A stretch of DNA of 64,000 bases from Nemertoderma westbladi (lineage: Eukaryota; Xenacoelomorpha; Nemertodermatida; Nemertodermatidae), in contig JAUCBJ010001221.1 of NCBI GenBank assembly GCA_032718475.1, forward strand, positions 1-64,000. Reading direction: 5' to 3'. The notes under the pieces were generated by a model. It was given only the letters and a program-made list of their open reading frames with translations. It ran no database searches and had not been told where the DNA came from. The position numbers and the translations under genes were made by a program. Below, one piece after another: positions 53,099 to 63,872 of the stretch. Positions within the stretch are counted from its first letter, which is position 1; each line of letters starts with the position of its first letter.

Positions 53099-55627
53099 AT
53101 GCATATCACATATCTGAAAATCATCATGGAACAATATTTAAATGCACATAAATTCTTAAAATCCTTCAGGGTCGTTTGTAGGGCAAAAGTTCTTGGAAGT
53201 ACAGTTGAATGTTTAACAACATTTGCAACATATCCCGCCATGAGGAGTCATATGCTCCGCCAACATGGCATCAGCACTAATTCAGAAATTGCAAAATATG
53301 TAAGCCATCCTCTTCCTCAAAACACAATGCTGCCAATTAGTAACAGTATTGCTGATGTTGAAATTTCTTCATCATCGTTTCAGTTACCAGTACCAGTAGC
53401 TATGGACATAGACCAGGACGGAGCTGGGCCATCTACAAGTACAAACACATGTAGTACACCTGAGACTAGTATTTATAGTTTTGGTACAAATTCCGCAAAA
53501 TTCCGTAGAATTCAAGAGCAACAATACCTAACATTTCCAGACCTCCCACTTGCAATACCAACCAGTACTCCTGCACTTCATCTTCCAATTATTAGGACTA
53601 CAAACTTTAACAATATTGGCCCTCAAATTGCTATACCAACACGGGATGATGCTCTGTTTCTTCTAAAATGCAAGAATGAAGGGAATATTTCAGAATCTGG
53701 AATATGCCACATTGTGGATAATTTAAAAACATTGTTAGATACGCGAGGTATAGAAACAGGTACTCTTTTTAACCATTTATCAACAACTTTTAAAAGACAT
53801 AGCTTTTATGTTCAAGAATTTGGTCTGGTTGATCCCGTTTCTATTGCATTGCCCAATGGGTCAAACTACTGTTATGTACCCACACTTCATCAGTTGGAGC
53901 AATTGCTAGCCAATGAAGAAGCTTTAAATGAATTGCACTCAGAGAGAACGAGTGTTCCAAATGTTTATACTGATGTGTGTGATGGTAGGGTTTACAAATC
54001 TCATCCTTTACTAGAATTTGCATACTCAAGTGGTAGTATTTTTCTGCAATTTCAGTTATACTATGATGACGTTGAATTTTGTAACCCCATAGGTGCACAC
54101 ACTAAAACTTATAAGCTTGGGGTGTTTTATTGGGTTCTTAATAATATCCGTCCACAGTTCAGATCGAAATTAAAATGTATTTTCATAGCTTCACTGGCAT
54201 ATGTAAGTGATGTGCGAGATTATCTGGGGGTTATCATGTCTGATTTCATTGCAGCTATGCAGATTTTGGCCAAAGGATACATGATTAATAATCGGAAATA
54301 CATAGGGGCTCTCTTGTGTTTTGTTGGAGACAATCCTGCTTCAACATTGGTAGGGGGATTTAAGGAGTCAGCATCAGCTACGTCATTTTGTCGTAGCTGC
54401 CTTATAAATAAAGAAAATGTTCAGCTAGGCTTTGACTATAATAACCTGATATTAAGAACTGAGAATTCGCACCATGATCACCTGGTACTGGTAACAGATC
54501 CAAAGTTATCTCTGAAAATACGAACTGCAAATTCTGTGAAGTATGGAATTAATGGACCAAGCCCTTTAAGTGACATCCCTTACTTTGACCTTACAGTTGG
54601 TCTTATCCACGATATGCACCATGACATTTTAGAGGGAGTTGCATTGGCAGAAGTAAAACTTATTCTTAAGCATTTGATAGTAGAACAAAAGTGCTTATCG
54701 ATTGATGACTTTAATAAATTACTTTCAAATTGTAATTTTACAGAAAATCAGTTAAACGATATTCCATCCCGAATAGAATATAGTCAATTACAATCAAATG
54801 ACCTTTATTCCTTGAGACAAACGGCAGTACAAACTTTGGTACTATTGAGCAATTTACCCTCTATTATTGGTTGTTTTTTCTCAGAAAATAATGAGAGGTG
54901 GATATGTTTTATTAAATTAATTGAAATTGTTGACATTCTCATGTCCATGGAAATAACTGTTGATAATCTTGCCATGTTGCATTGGTTAATAGAAACTCAT
55001 GCTAAACTCTTTGTAAGGAAATATGGAAGATGTTTTCCAAAGCTTCATTATACTATGCATATTGTGGACGATATTACAAATTTTGGGCCACCAAGGTGTT
55101 ATTGGGCTATGCGTTATGAAGCCCACCATGGACTTTTGAAAAAATGGTTAAAAAACCAACAAAGTTTTAAAAATATTCCAAAATTCCTCTGCAGCAGGCA
55201 TCAGGAGCACCTGTGTTATCAATTAACTGTAAATGGTTCAGGGTTCCTTTATGAATATATTAAAGGAACATCTTTAGTACTCACTGAAGATTTACCCAAT
55301 GGCTACCAGTGCTACAAAAAAATAAAATACCTTGGGCAGACATATGTTTCAAATAAAAGTGTAATTTATATGCAATATTTAAATCAGGATGGTCTTGCAG
55401 TATTTGCCATAGTTAAGCGTGTTTTTATATACAACAGTGGCCAAAATGCTCTATTACAAGTACAGTTGCTTATTAGTGAACGTTACATATCACATATATT
55501 TTCTGTTGAGGTTTCAGAATCAGAAGACATTCAGAATGTTTGGCTATCAAGTTTCCGTTTATTGCCAACCGAATTAAGAGCATATAAATATCAAGGGTTA
55601 AATGTTGTTAAACATAAACAATCTTAA
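53099..55627 (+). CDS. KDZ/CACTA-like (DUF4218/Transposase_21-type) transposase, intact 842 aa
   Basis: A single open frame; translation may start at 53099 or at a second ATG (53126, MEQYLNAHKF). An N-terminal C2H2-like segment (C27, C38, H51, H56) is followed by a linker and then the core: LQFQLYYDDVEFCNPIGAHT (DD at 322-323), KLGVFYWVLNNIRPQFRSKL, LLCFVGDNPASTLVGGF (D411), FCRSCL, FDLTVGLIHDMHHDILEGVA (around 497-515), RCFPKLHYTMHI (644-655), WAMRYEAHHGLLKKW (669-683) and FKNIPKFLCSRHQEH. These motifs and their order fit the widespread animal relatives of the KDZ/CACTA transposases. The intact frame suggests recent activity or domestication. No matching inverted ends were found. A PWWP gene starts 210 bp downstream on the same strand. 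Confidence 0.78.
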   Translation: MHITYLKIIMEQYLNAHKFLKSFRVVCRAKVLGSTVECLTTFATYPAMRSHMLRQHGISTNSEIAKYVSHPLPQNTMLPISNSIADVEISSSSFQLPVPVAMDIDQDGAGPSTSTNTCSTPETSIYSFGTNSAKFRRIQEQQYLTFPDLPLAIPTSTPALHLPIIRTTNFNNIGPQIAIPTRDDALFLLKCKNEGNISESGICHIVDNLKTLLDTRGIETGTLFNHLSTTFKRHSFYVQEFGLVDPVSIALPNGSNYCYVPTLHQLEQLLANEEALNELHSERTSVPNVYTDVCDGRVYKSHPLLEFAYSSGSIFLQFQLYYDDVEFCNPIGAHTKTYKLGVFYWVLNNIRPQFRSKLKCIFIASLAYVSDVRDYLGVIMSDFIAAMQILAKGYMINNRKYIGALLCFVGDNPASTLVGGFKESASATSFCRSCLINKENVQLGFDYNNLILRTENSHHDHLVLVTDPKLSLKIRTANSVKYGINGPSPLSDIPYFDLTVGLIHDMHHDILEGVALAEVKLILKHLIVEQKCLSIDDFNKLLSNCNFTENQLNDIPSRIEYSQLQSNDLYSLRQTAVQTLVLLSNLPSIIGCFFSENNERWICFIKLIEIVDILMSMEITVDNLAMLHWLIETHAKLFVRKYGRCFPKLHYTMHIVDDITNFGPPRCYWAMRYEAHHGLLKKWLKNQQSFKNIPKFLCSRHQEHLCYQLTVNGSGFLYEYIKGTSLVLTEDLPNGYQCYKKIKYLGQTYVSNKSVIYMQYLNQDGLAVFAIVKRVFIYNSGQNALLQVQLLISERYISHIFSVEVSESEDIQNVWLSSFRLLPTELRAYKYQGLNVVKHKQS

Positions 55628-55837
55628 ATTTGTTATTATACTTTTCATTACCGGTACCTACCCTGGATATTCAGATATAAATACGTCTGTAGATTTAGCT
55701 TATGGTATTACCTATGATTGGTTTTATGTGATTTCATTTATAGTTATAGTACTGATAATCTTTATATCTTACAACCATAAACTGGTACCAGGTACAGTGT
55801 GTTACAGAGGACAACAGCTCATAACGATTTACTCAAG

Positions 55838-57025
55838 ATGGAAAAAGGTTCCCAGTGTCCGAACCGCGAGTGCAATGAACTAATTAAAGACACTTTTAAG
55901 ATTTGCCCATCCTGTGAAATTGATTTAACGGATGAACGTAAGTGCTGTAATGAAGTAATGCAAGTCTGGTGGAAGAGATGTCCTTATTGCAAGACACCAT
56001 TCGAAACCGTTAAATCTGCGCCTGGGAGTAGTAAGGATGTGCCGGTTGTCGATAATAATGTTTTCAGAGAGAATCTAGTGAAGGAGGAGATACAAGATAG
56101 AACCTACTTCATTCCTCCTCGATCTCACTCGGGAGAACGCGTTTCTGTTCTTGAGCTAAATGTGAAGGAGGGGGACCTTGCTAATGGGAGTGGTTTGTAT
56201 AAGAAGGCGATTAGACTATTCCTAGATGACTTTAACAACCGTGACATACATGATTTGAAAACTATAGCATCATCAGTCTGTGCAGTATATCCGGAGTTTA
56301 AATTTAAACATAAAACTTTGAAAAATGACGTTACAGCGGTTTTTCGAGGGAAATACTCCCAATGCCGTCTTAACAAGGCATATCGAGTGAAGTCCAGATC
56401 CAAGAAGGACTCTCTTGGTGAAGCTGTCAATGTTAACGCTAAGATGGTAGCTCCAGTTTGTGTTGCCACTGAGCCACATGAAGAACCTGTTGCGTCCGCT
56501 GATACTGTGCGTAAAGAGTCACTTGATGTTGCTGTTGCAACAAAAGAACGAACCCTAAGGGGTAAAAAACGTAAGAAAGGTGGAAGTTCGGAAGTTAGGA
56601 AGTTCGTTCATATCATTCATTCGAGTTCTGATGAGTCAGACGATGAGTCTGGAGATGGGATCTCCTCCTCTGATGCTGAGAACGAGCAACCCGGATCTGA
56701 TTCATCTGGTGATCTCTCTTCGGAAGATTCGTCTGCAGAGAACGATATCGGGTCCCTTGTTTGGGCGAAAATGTCGAAGAAGGATAACCCATGGCCAGCG
56801 CGTATAGTCGCGCCTAACGCACATTTTCCTAAACCCTCTAAAGGGAAATTTGGGGGCGAATACAAATATGTATACTTTTTCGGAACCAAAAATTTTTCAT
56901 GGGTGAAGAATACCCCGGAATATATTCTCCCTTATATTGAGTATAAAGACAAGTTCTCTGTTCGTAAGGCCAATACCCCAAATTCTTTTATATTGGCATT
57001 AGACGAAATAGAAAACAATGAATAA
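55838..57025 (+). CDS. Zinc-ribbon and PWWP-domain protein, intact 395 aa
   Basis: The start is taken at 55838 (MEKGSQCPNREC) rather than the in-frame ATG at 55799, because the zinc-ribbon fold begins there. Residues 7-54 hold two CxxC-type ribbons (CPNREC, CPSC, KCC, CPYC). Residues 110-185 form a predicted helical domain (LYKKAIRLFLDDFNNRDIHD). A basic stretch (RGKKRKKGG) precedes a Ser/Asp/Glu-rich acidic tract at 262-303. The C-terminus (304-395) is a PWWP domain, with GSLVWAKM, NPWPARIV, YVYFFGTKNFSWV, LPYIEYKDKF and ALDEIE, most like the GLYR1/NDF PWWP. PWWP domains read H3K36-methylated nucleosomes, so a nuclear chromatin role is inferred. There is no intron in the frame. It lies 210 bp after a transposase gene and may be a host gene or a transposon passenger. 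Confidence 0.82.
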   Translation: MEKGSQCPNRECNELIKDTFKICPSCEIDLTDERKCCNEVMQVWWKRCPYCKTPFETVKSAPGSSKDVPVVDNNVFRENLVKEEIQDRTYFIPPRSHSGERVSVLELNVKEGDLANGSGLYKKAIRLFLDDFNNRDIHDLKTIASSVCAVYPEFKFKHKTLKNDVTAVFRGKYSQCRLNKAYRVKSRSKKDSLGEAVNVNAKMVAPVCVATEPHEEPVASADTVRKESLDVAVATKERTLRGKKRKKGGSSEVRKFVHIIHSSSDESDDESGDGISSSDAENEQPGSDSSGDLSSEDSSAENDIGSLVWAKMSKKDNPWPARIVAPNAHFPKPSKGKFGGEYKYVYFFGTKNFSWVKNTPEYILPYIEYKDKFSVRKANTPNSFILALDEIENNE

Positions 57026-57098
57026 TTATCATTGATTTTTAGGTGAACAACAAATGTATATCGTTGTTTAAAGTACCTACCATTACCGATACAGCTAC

Positions 57099-57104
57099 AA
57101 TAAA
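57099..57104 (+). terminator. Polyadenylation signal AATAAA of the PWWP gene
   Basis: AATAAA 74 bp after the stop codon, followed by TA-rich sequence. Confidence 0.6.
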
Positions 57105-57114
57105 GTTATAGGGT

Positions 57115-57172
57115 AATATATATTATATATATATATATACGGTTATATATATATACCTTATAATATATACCT
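57115..57172. repeat. AT microsatellite
   Basis: (TA)n interrupted by ACGG and CC. Confidence 0.85.
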
Positions 57173-57534
57173 ACCCATTACTGTTGTAATGATCAACAGG
57201 TTTTTGAACAATGTTTTTTATTTGTAAATAATTTCAATTATTTTTTGCCAGTATTATATATTTTTAATTATTTTTTTTAAATTTATATTTGTACCTACAT
57301 CTATATCGTCTTATTTTTATATTTTCTAAATTGAATCATAAACCATTTTGAAACCCATTAGGCCATTTCGTGCTCATCACCCCCCTTGATTAGTATAGTT
57401 TACCTCTTTAACGGGGGATATATATAAATTGCAAGTGAGTTTGTTTTTTCTGCTCATATAAATGGGAGGAGTTCAGGTTATTAAACAACGATATATATAT
57501 ATTTAAATAAATATAGTGCTACTTGATTTGTGTT

Positions 57535-57823
57535 TAATTGTGTTGTGTTTCCATAGCTGTTTTCTATAGCATTTATGTTTCCATAGGTAATTTTAAATCT
57601 GCATATGTTCAATCTTTCTATAATCAAACTGCCAAACGTCTGTGAAAAAAGTCTGTGTTACTGTCTTTAATTGTGTCACTTATATAATTGTGTTGTGTTT
57701 CCATAGCTGTTTTCTACAGCATTTGTGTTTCCATAGGTGTTTTCTATAGCATAGGTAATTCGATATGTGCATATGTTCAATCTTTCTATAATCAAACTGC
57801 CAAACGTCTGTGAAAAAAGTCTG
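57535..57823. repeat. Duplicated leader of the 106-bp array
   Basis: TGTTGTGTTTCCATAGCTGT through CAAACTGCCAAACGTCTGTG occurs twice (about 57541-57655 and 57690-57822). Within it TTTCCATAG and TTTTCTA(T/C)AGCAT are repeated further. The second copy runs directly into the satellite. Confidence 0.8.
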
Positions 57824-59110
57824 TGTTATTCAAGAAAAATGCAATTTTTTATATTCGAACTGCCACTTTTATTCAAGCAACATCCATTCTTTTATCAAAC
57901 AAGAGGATCTCATCCAAATAGAAAGTCCGTGTTATTCAAGAAAATTGCCATTTTTTATATTCAAACTGCCACTTTTATTCAAGCAACATCCATTCTTTTA
58001 TCAAACAAGAGGATCTCGTCCAAATAGAAAGTCCGTGTTATTCAAGAAAAATGCCATTTTTTATATTCAAACTGCCATTTTTATTCAAGCAACATCCATT
58101 CTTTTATCAAACAAGAGGATCTCGTCCAAATAGAAAGTCCGTGTTATTCAAGAAAATTGCCATTTTTTATATTCAAACTGCCACTTTTATTCAAGCAACA
58201 TCCATTCTTTTATCAAACAAGAGGATCTCGTCCAAATAGAAAGTCCGTGTTATTCAAGAAAAATGCCATTTTTTATATTCAAACTGCCACTTTTATTCAA
58301 GCAACATCCATTCTTTTATCAAACAAGAGGATCTCGTCCAAATAGAAAGTCCGTGTTATTCAAGAAAATTGCCATTTTTTATATTCAAACTGCCACTTTT
58401 ATTCAAGCAACATCCATTCTTTTATCAAACAAGAGGATCTCGTCCAAATAGAAAGTCCGTGTTATTCAAGAAAAATGCCATTTTTTATATTCAAACTGCC
58501 ACTTTTATTCAAGCAACATCAATTCTTTTATCAACCAAGAGGATCTCGTCCAAATAGAAAGTCCGTGTTATTCAAGAAAAATGCCATTTTTTATATTCAA
58601 ACTGCCACTTTTATTCAAGCAACGTCCATTCTTTTATCAAACAAGAGGATCTCGTCCAAATAGAAAGTCCGTGTTATTCAAGAAAAATGCCATTTTTTAT
58701 ATTCAAACTGCCACTTTTATTCAAGCAACATCCATTCTTTTATCAAACAAGAGGATCTCGTCCAAATAGAAAGTCCGTGTTATTCAAGAAAAATTCCATT
58801 TTTTATATTCAAACTGCCACTTTTATTCAAGCAACATCCATTCTTTTTCAAACAAGAGGATCTCGTCCAAATAGAAAGTCCGTGTTATTCAAGAAAAATG
58901 CCATTTTTTATATTCAAACTGCCACTTTTATTCAAACAACATCCATTCTTTTATCAAACAAGAGGATCTCGTCCAAATAGAAAGTCCGTGTTATTCAAGA
59001 AAAATGCCATTTTTTATATTCAAACTGCCACTTTTATTCAAACAACATCCATTCTTTTATCAAACAAGAGGATCTCGTCCAAATAGAAAGTCCGTGTTAT
59101 TCAAGAAAAA
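57824..59110. repeat. 106-bp satellite array, 12 units
   Basis: Unit GTGTTATTCAAGAAAAATGC through CAAATAGAAAGTCC, 106 bp, very homogeneous; one unit near 58800-58850 is 105 bp. The first units alternate between AAAAATGCC and AAAATTGCC, i.e. a 212-bp dimer period. Overlapping 62-codon frames arise because 106 is not a multiple of three. They are not genes. Confidence 0.96.
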
Positions 59111-59212
59111 GGCCATCTTATAAAAATTAAACAACCACTTATTAATTTTATAACTGCAGGTTTGATAAGCAACTATAATCCTAATAAAGCGTTAGTTTAT
59201 TTGAAATTTTTT

Positions 59213-59288
59213 AACCGCCGGTTTTCCAAAAAAGCGCCTCGTTCTGGTGTTGCACTTTAAGGGCAGCTTTTTTGGAAAACCGGTGGTT
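59213..59288. repeat. 23-bp inverted repeat with 30-bp spacer
   Basis: AACCGCCGGTTTTCCAAAAA on the left mirrors TTTTTGGAAAACCGGTGGTT on the right. It could be a transposon end pair or a transcribed hairpin. Confidence 0.85.
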
Positions 59289-60013
59289 TTTTAGTAAAAA
59301 AACGCCAGTTACTTCTTTCAGTGTATCCCTACAACTAGAAAACCACCACCAGCAAAGACAAAGTCATTTACTTGTGAGAGTTGCGGAAAAAAGTAAGCAA
59401 ATTTTTTTTTATAAAAGAGCAAAGGAGCATGACGTTCCCTGTGGCAGCGAATGCCCCATGGCAGCCATGCCATGCTCGCAAACAATAACCTCCAGGCCCC
59501 TCTAAGATCAGCAATGACAAATCAATGATTATTCCTAAGAAACACCTCCACTTTCACTAAGGATATAGAAATTAACGTTTTAGACTGATTTATGTACTCT
59601 GTAAAGTGTAAACGTTACCACACTACAATATAATTAATATACAGTACGCTGGCCATAGCACTACCAACCAAAACAGCCCTTTTAAGGTCTAACTAGATGT
59701 TTTCATTATTGTCAAGGGCACTAATCTCTTTGAAGTACAAACATGGCGGCTGGTGGTGAGAGTGGGTGGGGAAGCAATTATAAAAGATGATATCTAATAT
59801 CATTCCATTAAAAAATGGACATTTTATAGGGGATGAGTGCATATATAGGGGGTGATGTTGGCCCTGAAAAGGGCCGTTTGGGTTTGTAAGGATGACCTCT
59901 ACTGTGCATATTAGTCCGTAAAGCCCAACATTTCTCGCAGCTTTTCGTCATGGCAGTTTCTAGTTGTTAAATGCGGAACGTAATGAGCCGGAAATCTGAC
60001 CGAACCTTACCTA
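59289..60013. other. Spacer without recognised gene
   Basis: A short exon-like stretch at 59340-59392 encodes KTKSFTCESCGKK followed by a GTAAGC donor. It is possibly the start of a zinc-finger exon but is too short to call. Confidence 0.3.
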
Positions 60014-60203
60014 AGGTCGCATTCACACTACCGAGTCAAAGTCAAAAGACAAAATGTAAAACACATCACATGAAATTTCTTTTTTTCTAGAATGCCCTTA
60101 TGTATTATATTAGGCCTATATAATGTATTACTGTATTATATATTATTGCAACTAGCTATATTCATTATCCTTTGACTTTGACTCCGTAGTGTGAACGCGG
60201 CCT
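60014..60203. mobile_element. MITE with about 34-bp TIR
   Basis: 190 bp. The left end AGGTCGCATTCACACTACCG, then AGTCAAAGTCAAAAG, is mirrored by the right end CCTTTGACTTTGACTCCG, then TAGTGTGAACGCGGCCT, with a few mismatches. It is non-coding with an AT-rich centre. The GGCCGCGTTCACAC type of end is common among animal MITEs; the superfamily is not assigned. Confidence 0.85.
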
Positions 60204-60289
60204 ATTGTAGGTTCGGAAATTAGGTTTAGTTCTCTCAGTTCTTCTCCGCTACTGCTACCGCACTGAAAGAGCAGGCAGCACCCAAGTTC

Positions 60290-60665
60290 GAAACCACCAT
60301 CATGTTTGCTATAGCGAACTTTATTTTCAACACCATCAAACTCGGAATAGACATCGATTGTAAGTTTATCCGGTTTGTCTCATACCCAACTTCATCCATG
60401 CGATACCTGATACTTCGACAGCTATATGACCAACTACCGTAGGCTGGCCATATGGTACTATGTACGTTACTACAGCAACAGAGCGTCTTCCAGTAGATGC
60501 GAAGAAATCGACCTCCCTACTAAACTCCAGAACATCCCCAGGAATGACATCTGCTGATGAATAGTGCCATCTGCCTCGAATAGCGGTATAAAGTGGGCAA
60601 ATATTCATCATTACAGTGAAGTGAAGTGAAGAGTGAAGTGTAGAGTGAAGTGAAGAGTGAAGTGT
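60290..60665. other. Unassigned minus-strand open frame and GTGAA minisatellite
   Basis: An 81-codon minus-strand frame at 60366-60611 (YSSADVIPGDVLEFSREVDF, AVVTYIVPYGQPTVVGHIAV) has protein-like composition but no recognised domain. Immediately upstream of it lies a (GTGAA)n-like minisatellite at 60613-60665. Confidence 0.3.
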
Positions 60666-61739
60666 TTTCTGGTTGATTTGAATAAAACAAAGTGTTTACT
60701 TACTGTATGTTTGAAGTGAACACTTCATAATACACAAGTAAGCTCAAAAGGTTACTTTTGAAATAAAATTCCCACATAAATTTTAATTCCGTGTGGTGGA
60801 TGTTTTCCACTTATCTCGTGCAATAGTTGGGGAATTGGGTTGAAATTTTGTGAACGTGGTCAGTAGGACCTACAGAATGGGTTTTAGATACAAATCTGGA
60901 AATTTAGTTTTATTGTACCATAACAACGCATTGTGACCATAAAGAGCACTACCCGAATGGCTGTTTTTCCTACCACTATATCGTAAATGAACTATGAATA
61001 AGGGCGCCAAATTCGCTAAAACAACTAACATAACAAATGTAGCGTGTGTGAGGTGACGAGGGACGATCATATTGCTGATGAACTTTTCACAACAATAGTA
61101 GAAACATGTGTGCCTGCCCTAGAAATAAATCAAGCTGGGGAAAGGAATTTCTCTAAATGTCAGGTTGCATTTCCATTGCCCTCACAACTACTACTACAGT
61201 ATGATGACCCTAATGACGCTAAACCACCTTAGAATATAAAGTTCAATAGTAGCACATTGTAGATATTCTTATGCAATATAACTAAGAAACTACGCACTTC
61301 TAGAACAGTGTGTAAGTGTTAGGTGATTCTTCTTTTTGTTCATACAGTAGCTGGATGATTTTCGGCATCGGTACACCAGGTACTGTACAGTACACAGCCC
61401 CCACAATTTTTTATTAGCTATTACTTAAACAAAATCTTGTTGTTTTATGTTCTAAAACAAAGTCGAAATTCAAAGATTATACTGAAATTTTGTGGTAGCT
61501 AGTATTTCTTGAGTAGCTAGTATTTCTAAAAATAAATATTTGTTTTAAATTTTGCTAATATTTTGCTTTGTTTTATACTGTCCGAGTTCCCTCGACCTAC
61601 AGTAGTGAGTAGTAGTATAGTAGTCAGTAGTAGTAAAAATGTGAAGATAACTATATTACTTACCTCTTATTGTAAACATTATTGTTGGTTGTTCGGCATA
61701 TGAAAAAAATAATCTGAAATGATATTCCAGATTTGACTG
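60666..61739. other. Spacer without recognised gene
   Basis: A 62-codon plus-strand frame at 61044-61232 is unassigned. There is no repeat family. Confidence 0.35.
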
Positions 61740-61915
61740 CAACGAAAGGAAATATATATTAAATAAATATATAAATAATATATAAATATAAATATATATA
61801 AATATAAATAATAAATATAAATGTTATATAATATAAATATAATATATATATAGGCCTATATGAATGAAATATATATTAAATAAATAAAATAAATATATAT
61901 TAAATATTTATCTAA
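61740..61915. repeat. AT-rich (AAATATAT)n tract
   Basis: Low-complexity AAATATATA and AAATAAATA words. Confidence 0.9.
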
Positions 61916-62479
61916 CAAAAAATTTTTCTAAAAAAATTTTGGTATTTCCGGGGCTTCTGGATATCTAATAATATCCGGGGCTCAGCGAGGCGGAGCATCA
62001 ATGGGTTCCGGAAAAAAAAGAGATGGTTGGGTAAATTATTTTATTTCCTCAATTCCTATCAAAACTTTACATCTGTTGATGGGAACTGAGACAGGCCTGG
62101 GGGCGGGGGTGGGGTGGTACAATAGCACCTTATTCTAACCAAAATCTATTCTAATTCGAATTTCATTCTAATACAAATATATCTTATTCTATATTAATAG
62201 TTCAGTAAAATTCAGTGACTCCGTTTGTTTTACTGTATAACATAGTTCACCTGGCTAATGTAATTAATGTTTCAAACTTGTTAGTTCCGAGCTTGTATGA
62301 AACGGAGGAGACAAGGAAGTTGTCAACATCGGAACTCCATCGGGTTGTTCTACCCGAAAAACTGGCCTATCTCGGTGAAAAAAGATCTGAATAGAAATGT
62401 TGAATAGAAAAAACAATTGCTGGAATTGCAGATGCTACTGCAGGGGCTGCTTTTGAGTTCCATAATATCAAAACGATGA

Positions 62480-62640
62480 CTAATTTACTTTATGATTAAT
62501 TTATTTATCAATAATTTATTTACCATTAACTTATTTATAATTAATATATTATTCAAAATTTATTTACCATTAACTTATTTATAATTAATAGATTTATCAA
62601 TAATTTATTTACCATTAACTTATTTATTTTTAAAATAATT
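62480..62640. repeat. AT-rich tandem repeat
   Basis: ATTTACCATTAACTTATTTA with TAATTAATA and TCAATA recurs three times at about 45-57 bp spacing. Confidence 0.85.
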
Positions 62641-62940
62641 TATAAGAATGGGCCCTTCTTGATGAATATTTACTGTCATGAGTGGTGTTAAGTTTTAAAG
62701 TGTTAAATTTCCTTACTTTTGTGGTCATATTTGTTGGTATGTTTAGATTCAATGTTGAGGAATTTAAGTTTTATTATTATTTTATTATCACATTATCACA
62801 TCATTATTATCACAATAATTGAGGGATATTAAATATTTTATGATGGTTTAATCCGGTGTTTATTAATATTACTGAAATAAATAATATAATAAATCTTAAG
62901 TATCAAACCAATATTTCAAAAAATAATATCTTCAATTCAT

Positions 62941-63872
62941 TTACAGTTGTTCGATTTGCTGCCCGATAATCACAGCTAACTCATTCCTCTTATGTTGGCC
63001 AGCAGCCCGACAAGCTGTATTGCTCAGCTGTTCGGCGGGTTCTCCTGGTATCTCCTTGTCCTCTTCACGAATACCAGGTACCGAATCCGAAAGATACAAA
63101 CCTGTTATATATGATGAAACACGCTTGTATAAATAACTCATTGGTACTCTCTGAAGTTAAATCAGCATTGGATGTTGTAATATTGTAGTAAACCGTCGCT
63201 TCACATCCGTAAACATATTCCATCGCATTCTCTCAACAATCAAACGCTCTCTTCTTAGTAGCATATTGTATGAAGCCTCATCATGTGTAATTGGTGACTC
63301 GAAAGGGGTCATTAAATATGGTGCAATAGCATTATCCACTATCAGCCAACAAGACACAATTCTAATTGGATAGGATTGAAGGGATTTCACTATTCCTAAA
63401 TATTCGAGAATCATGCACCAACCCGGGCCACTCTGCGACAACACTTGTAGCTTCTAAAATATATAGTTACAAGTAGCTTGAACGTTTACTGAAAATAATT
63501 TTTTTCTATTGAAATATTCGTTAGGATAAAATTGTCTATGTGGCCTTTCAATCAGAATGTGCATGGCATCAACACAGCCAATGCAGAGGAGAGGGGAAAG
63601 TTGAAGTTGTCTTGCCATTGGTTCCTGAATTGTTCTATTTCTTCTTCTGTGTTCGGAAATTGTATCCATTGATGAAATTTGTCTATGATTCTTGTTATTG
63701 TTTGGTGAAACGTTTTACTAATGGTGGAATGATGGACTCCTATATCTTTACCCACGCCTACTTGAAGGCCCGGTTCAGCTAAATAACAAAGACAAACTAC
63801 CATACGTTGTTTATTACTCAGACAACCACCCATGCTTTCTCTTGGATCTTCACCTAAAAAATGTTCAGCCAT
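62941..63872 (-). pseudogene. PIF/Harbinger transposase, frameshifted
   Basis: The minus strand starts at ATG 63870-63872. KQRMVVCLCYLAEPGLQVGV and HHSTISKTFHQTITRI form the helix-turn-helix region of Harbinger transposases. WQDNFNFP then shifts frame into CIGCVDAMHILIERP with the first catalytic Asp and NEYFNRKKLFSVNVQATCNY (63454-63600). A further shift leads to GPGWCMILEYLG, a degenerate counterpart of the second Asp block, then VDNAIAPYLMTPFE and RRERLIVERMRWNMFTDVKR with the last Glu (63157-63444). A C-terminal tail runs to 62941. At least two frameshifts and the damaged second block inactivate it. The 5' end lies within 130 bp of the window edge. Confidence 0.83.

Noticed and set aside
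57767-59086. Series of overlapping 62-107-codon frames
   Set aside because: They are translations of the 106-bp satellite in rotating frames, with no independent coding evidence.
57824-59110. CRISPR-like array
   Set aside because: Units are directly adjacent and homogeneous with no variable spacers; the genome is animal.
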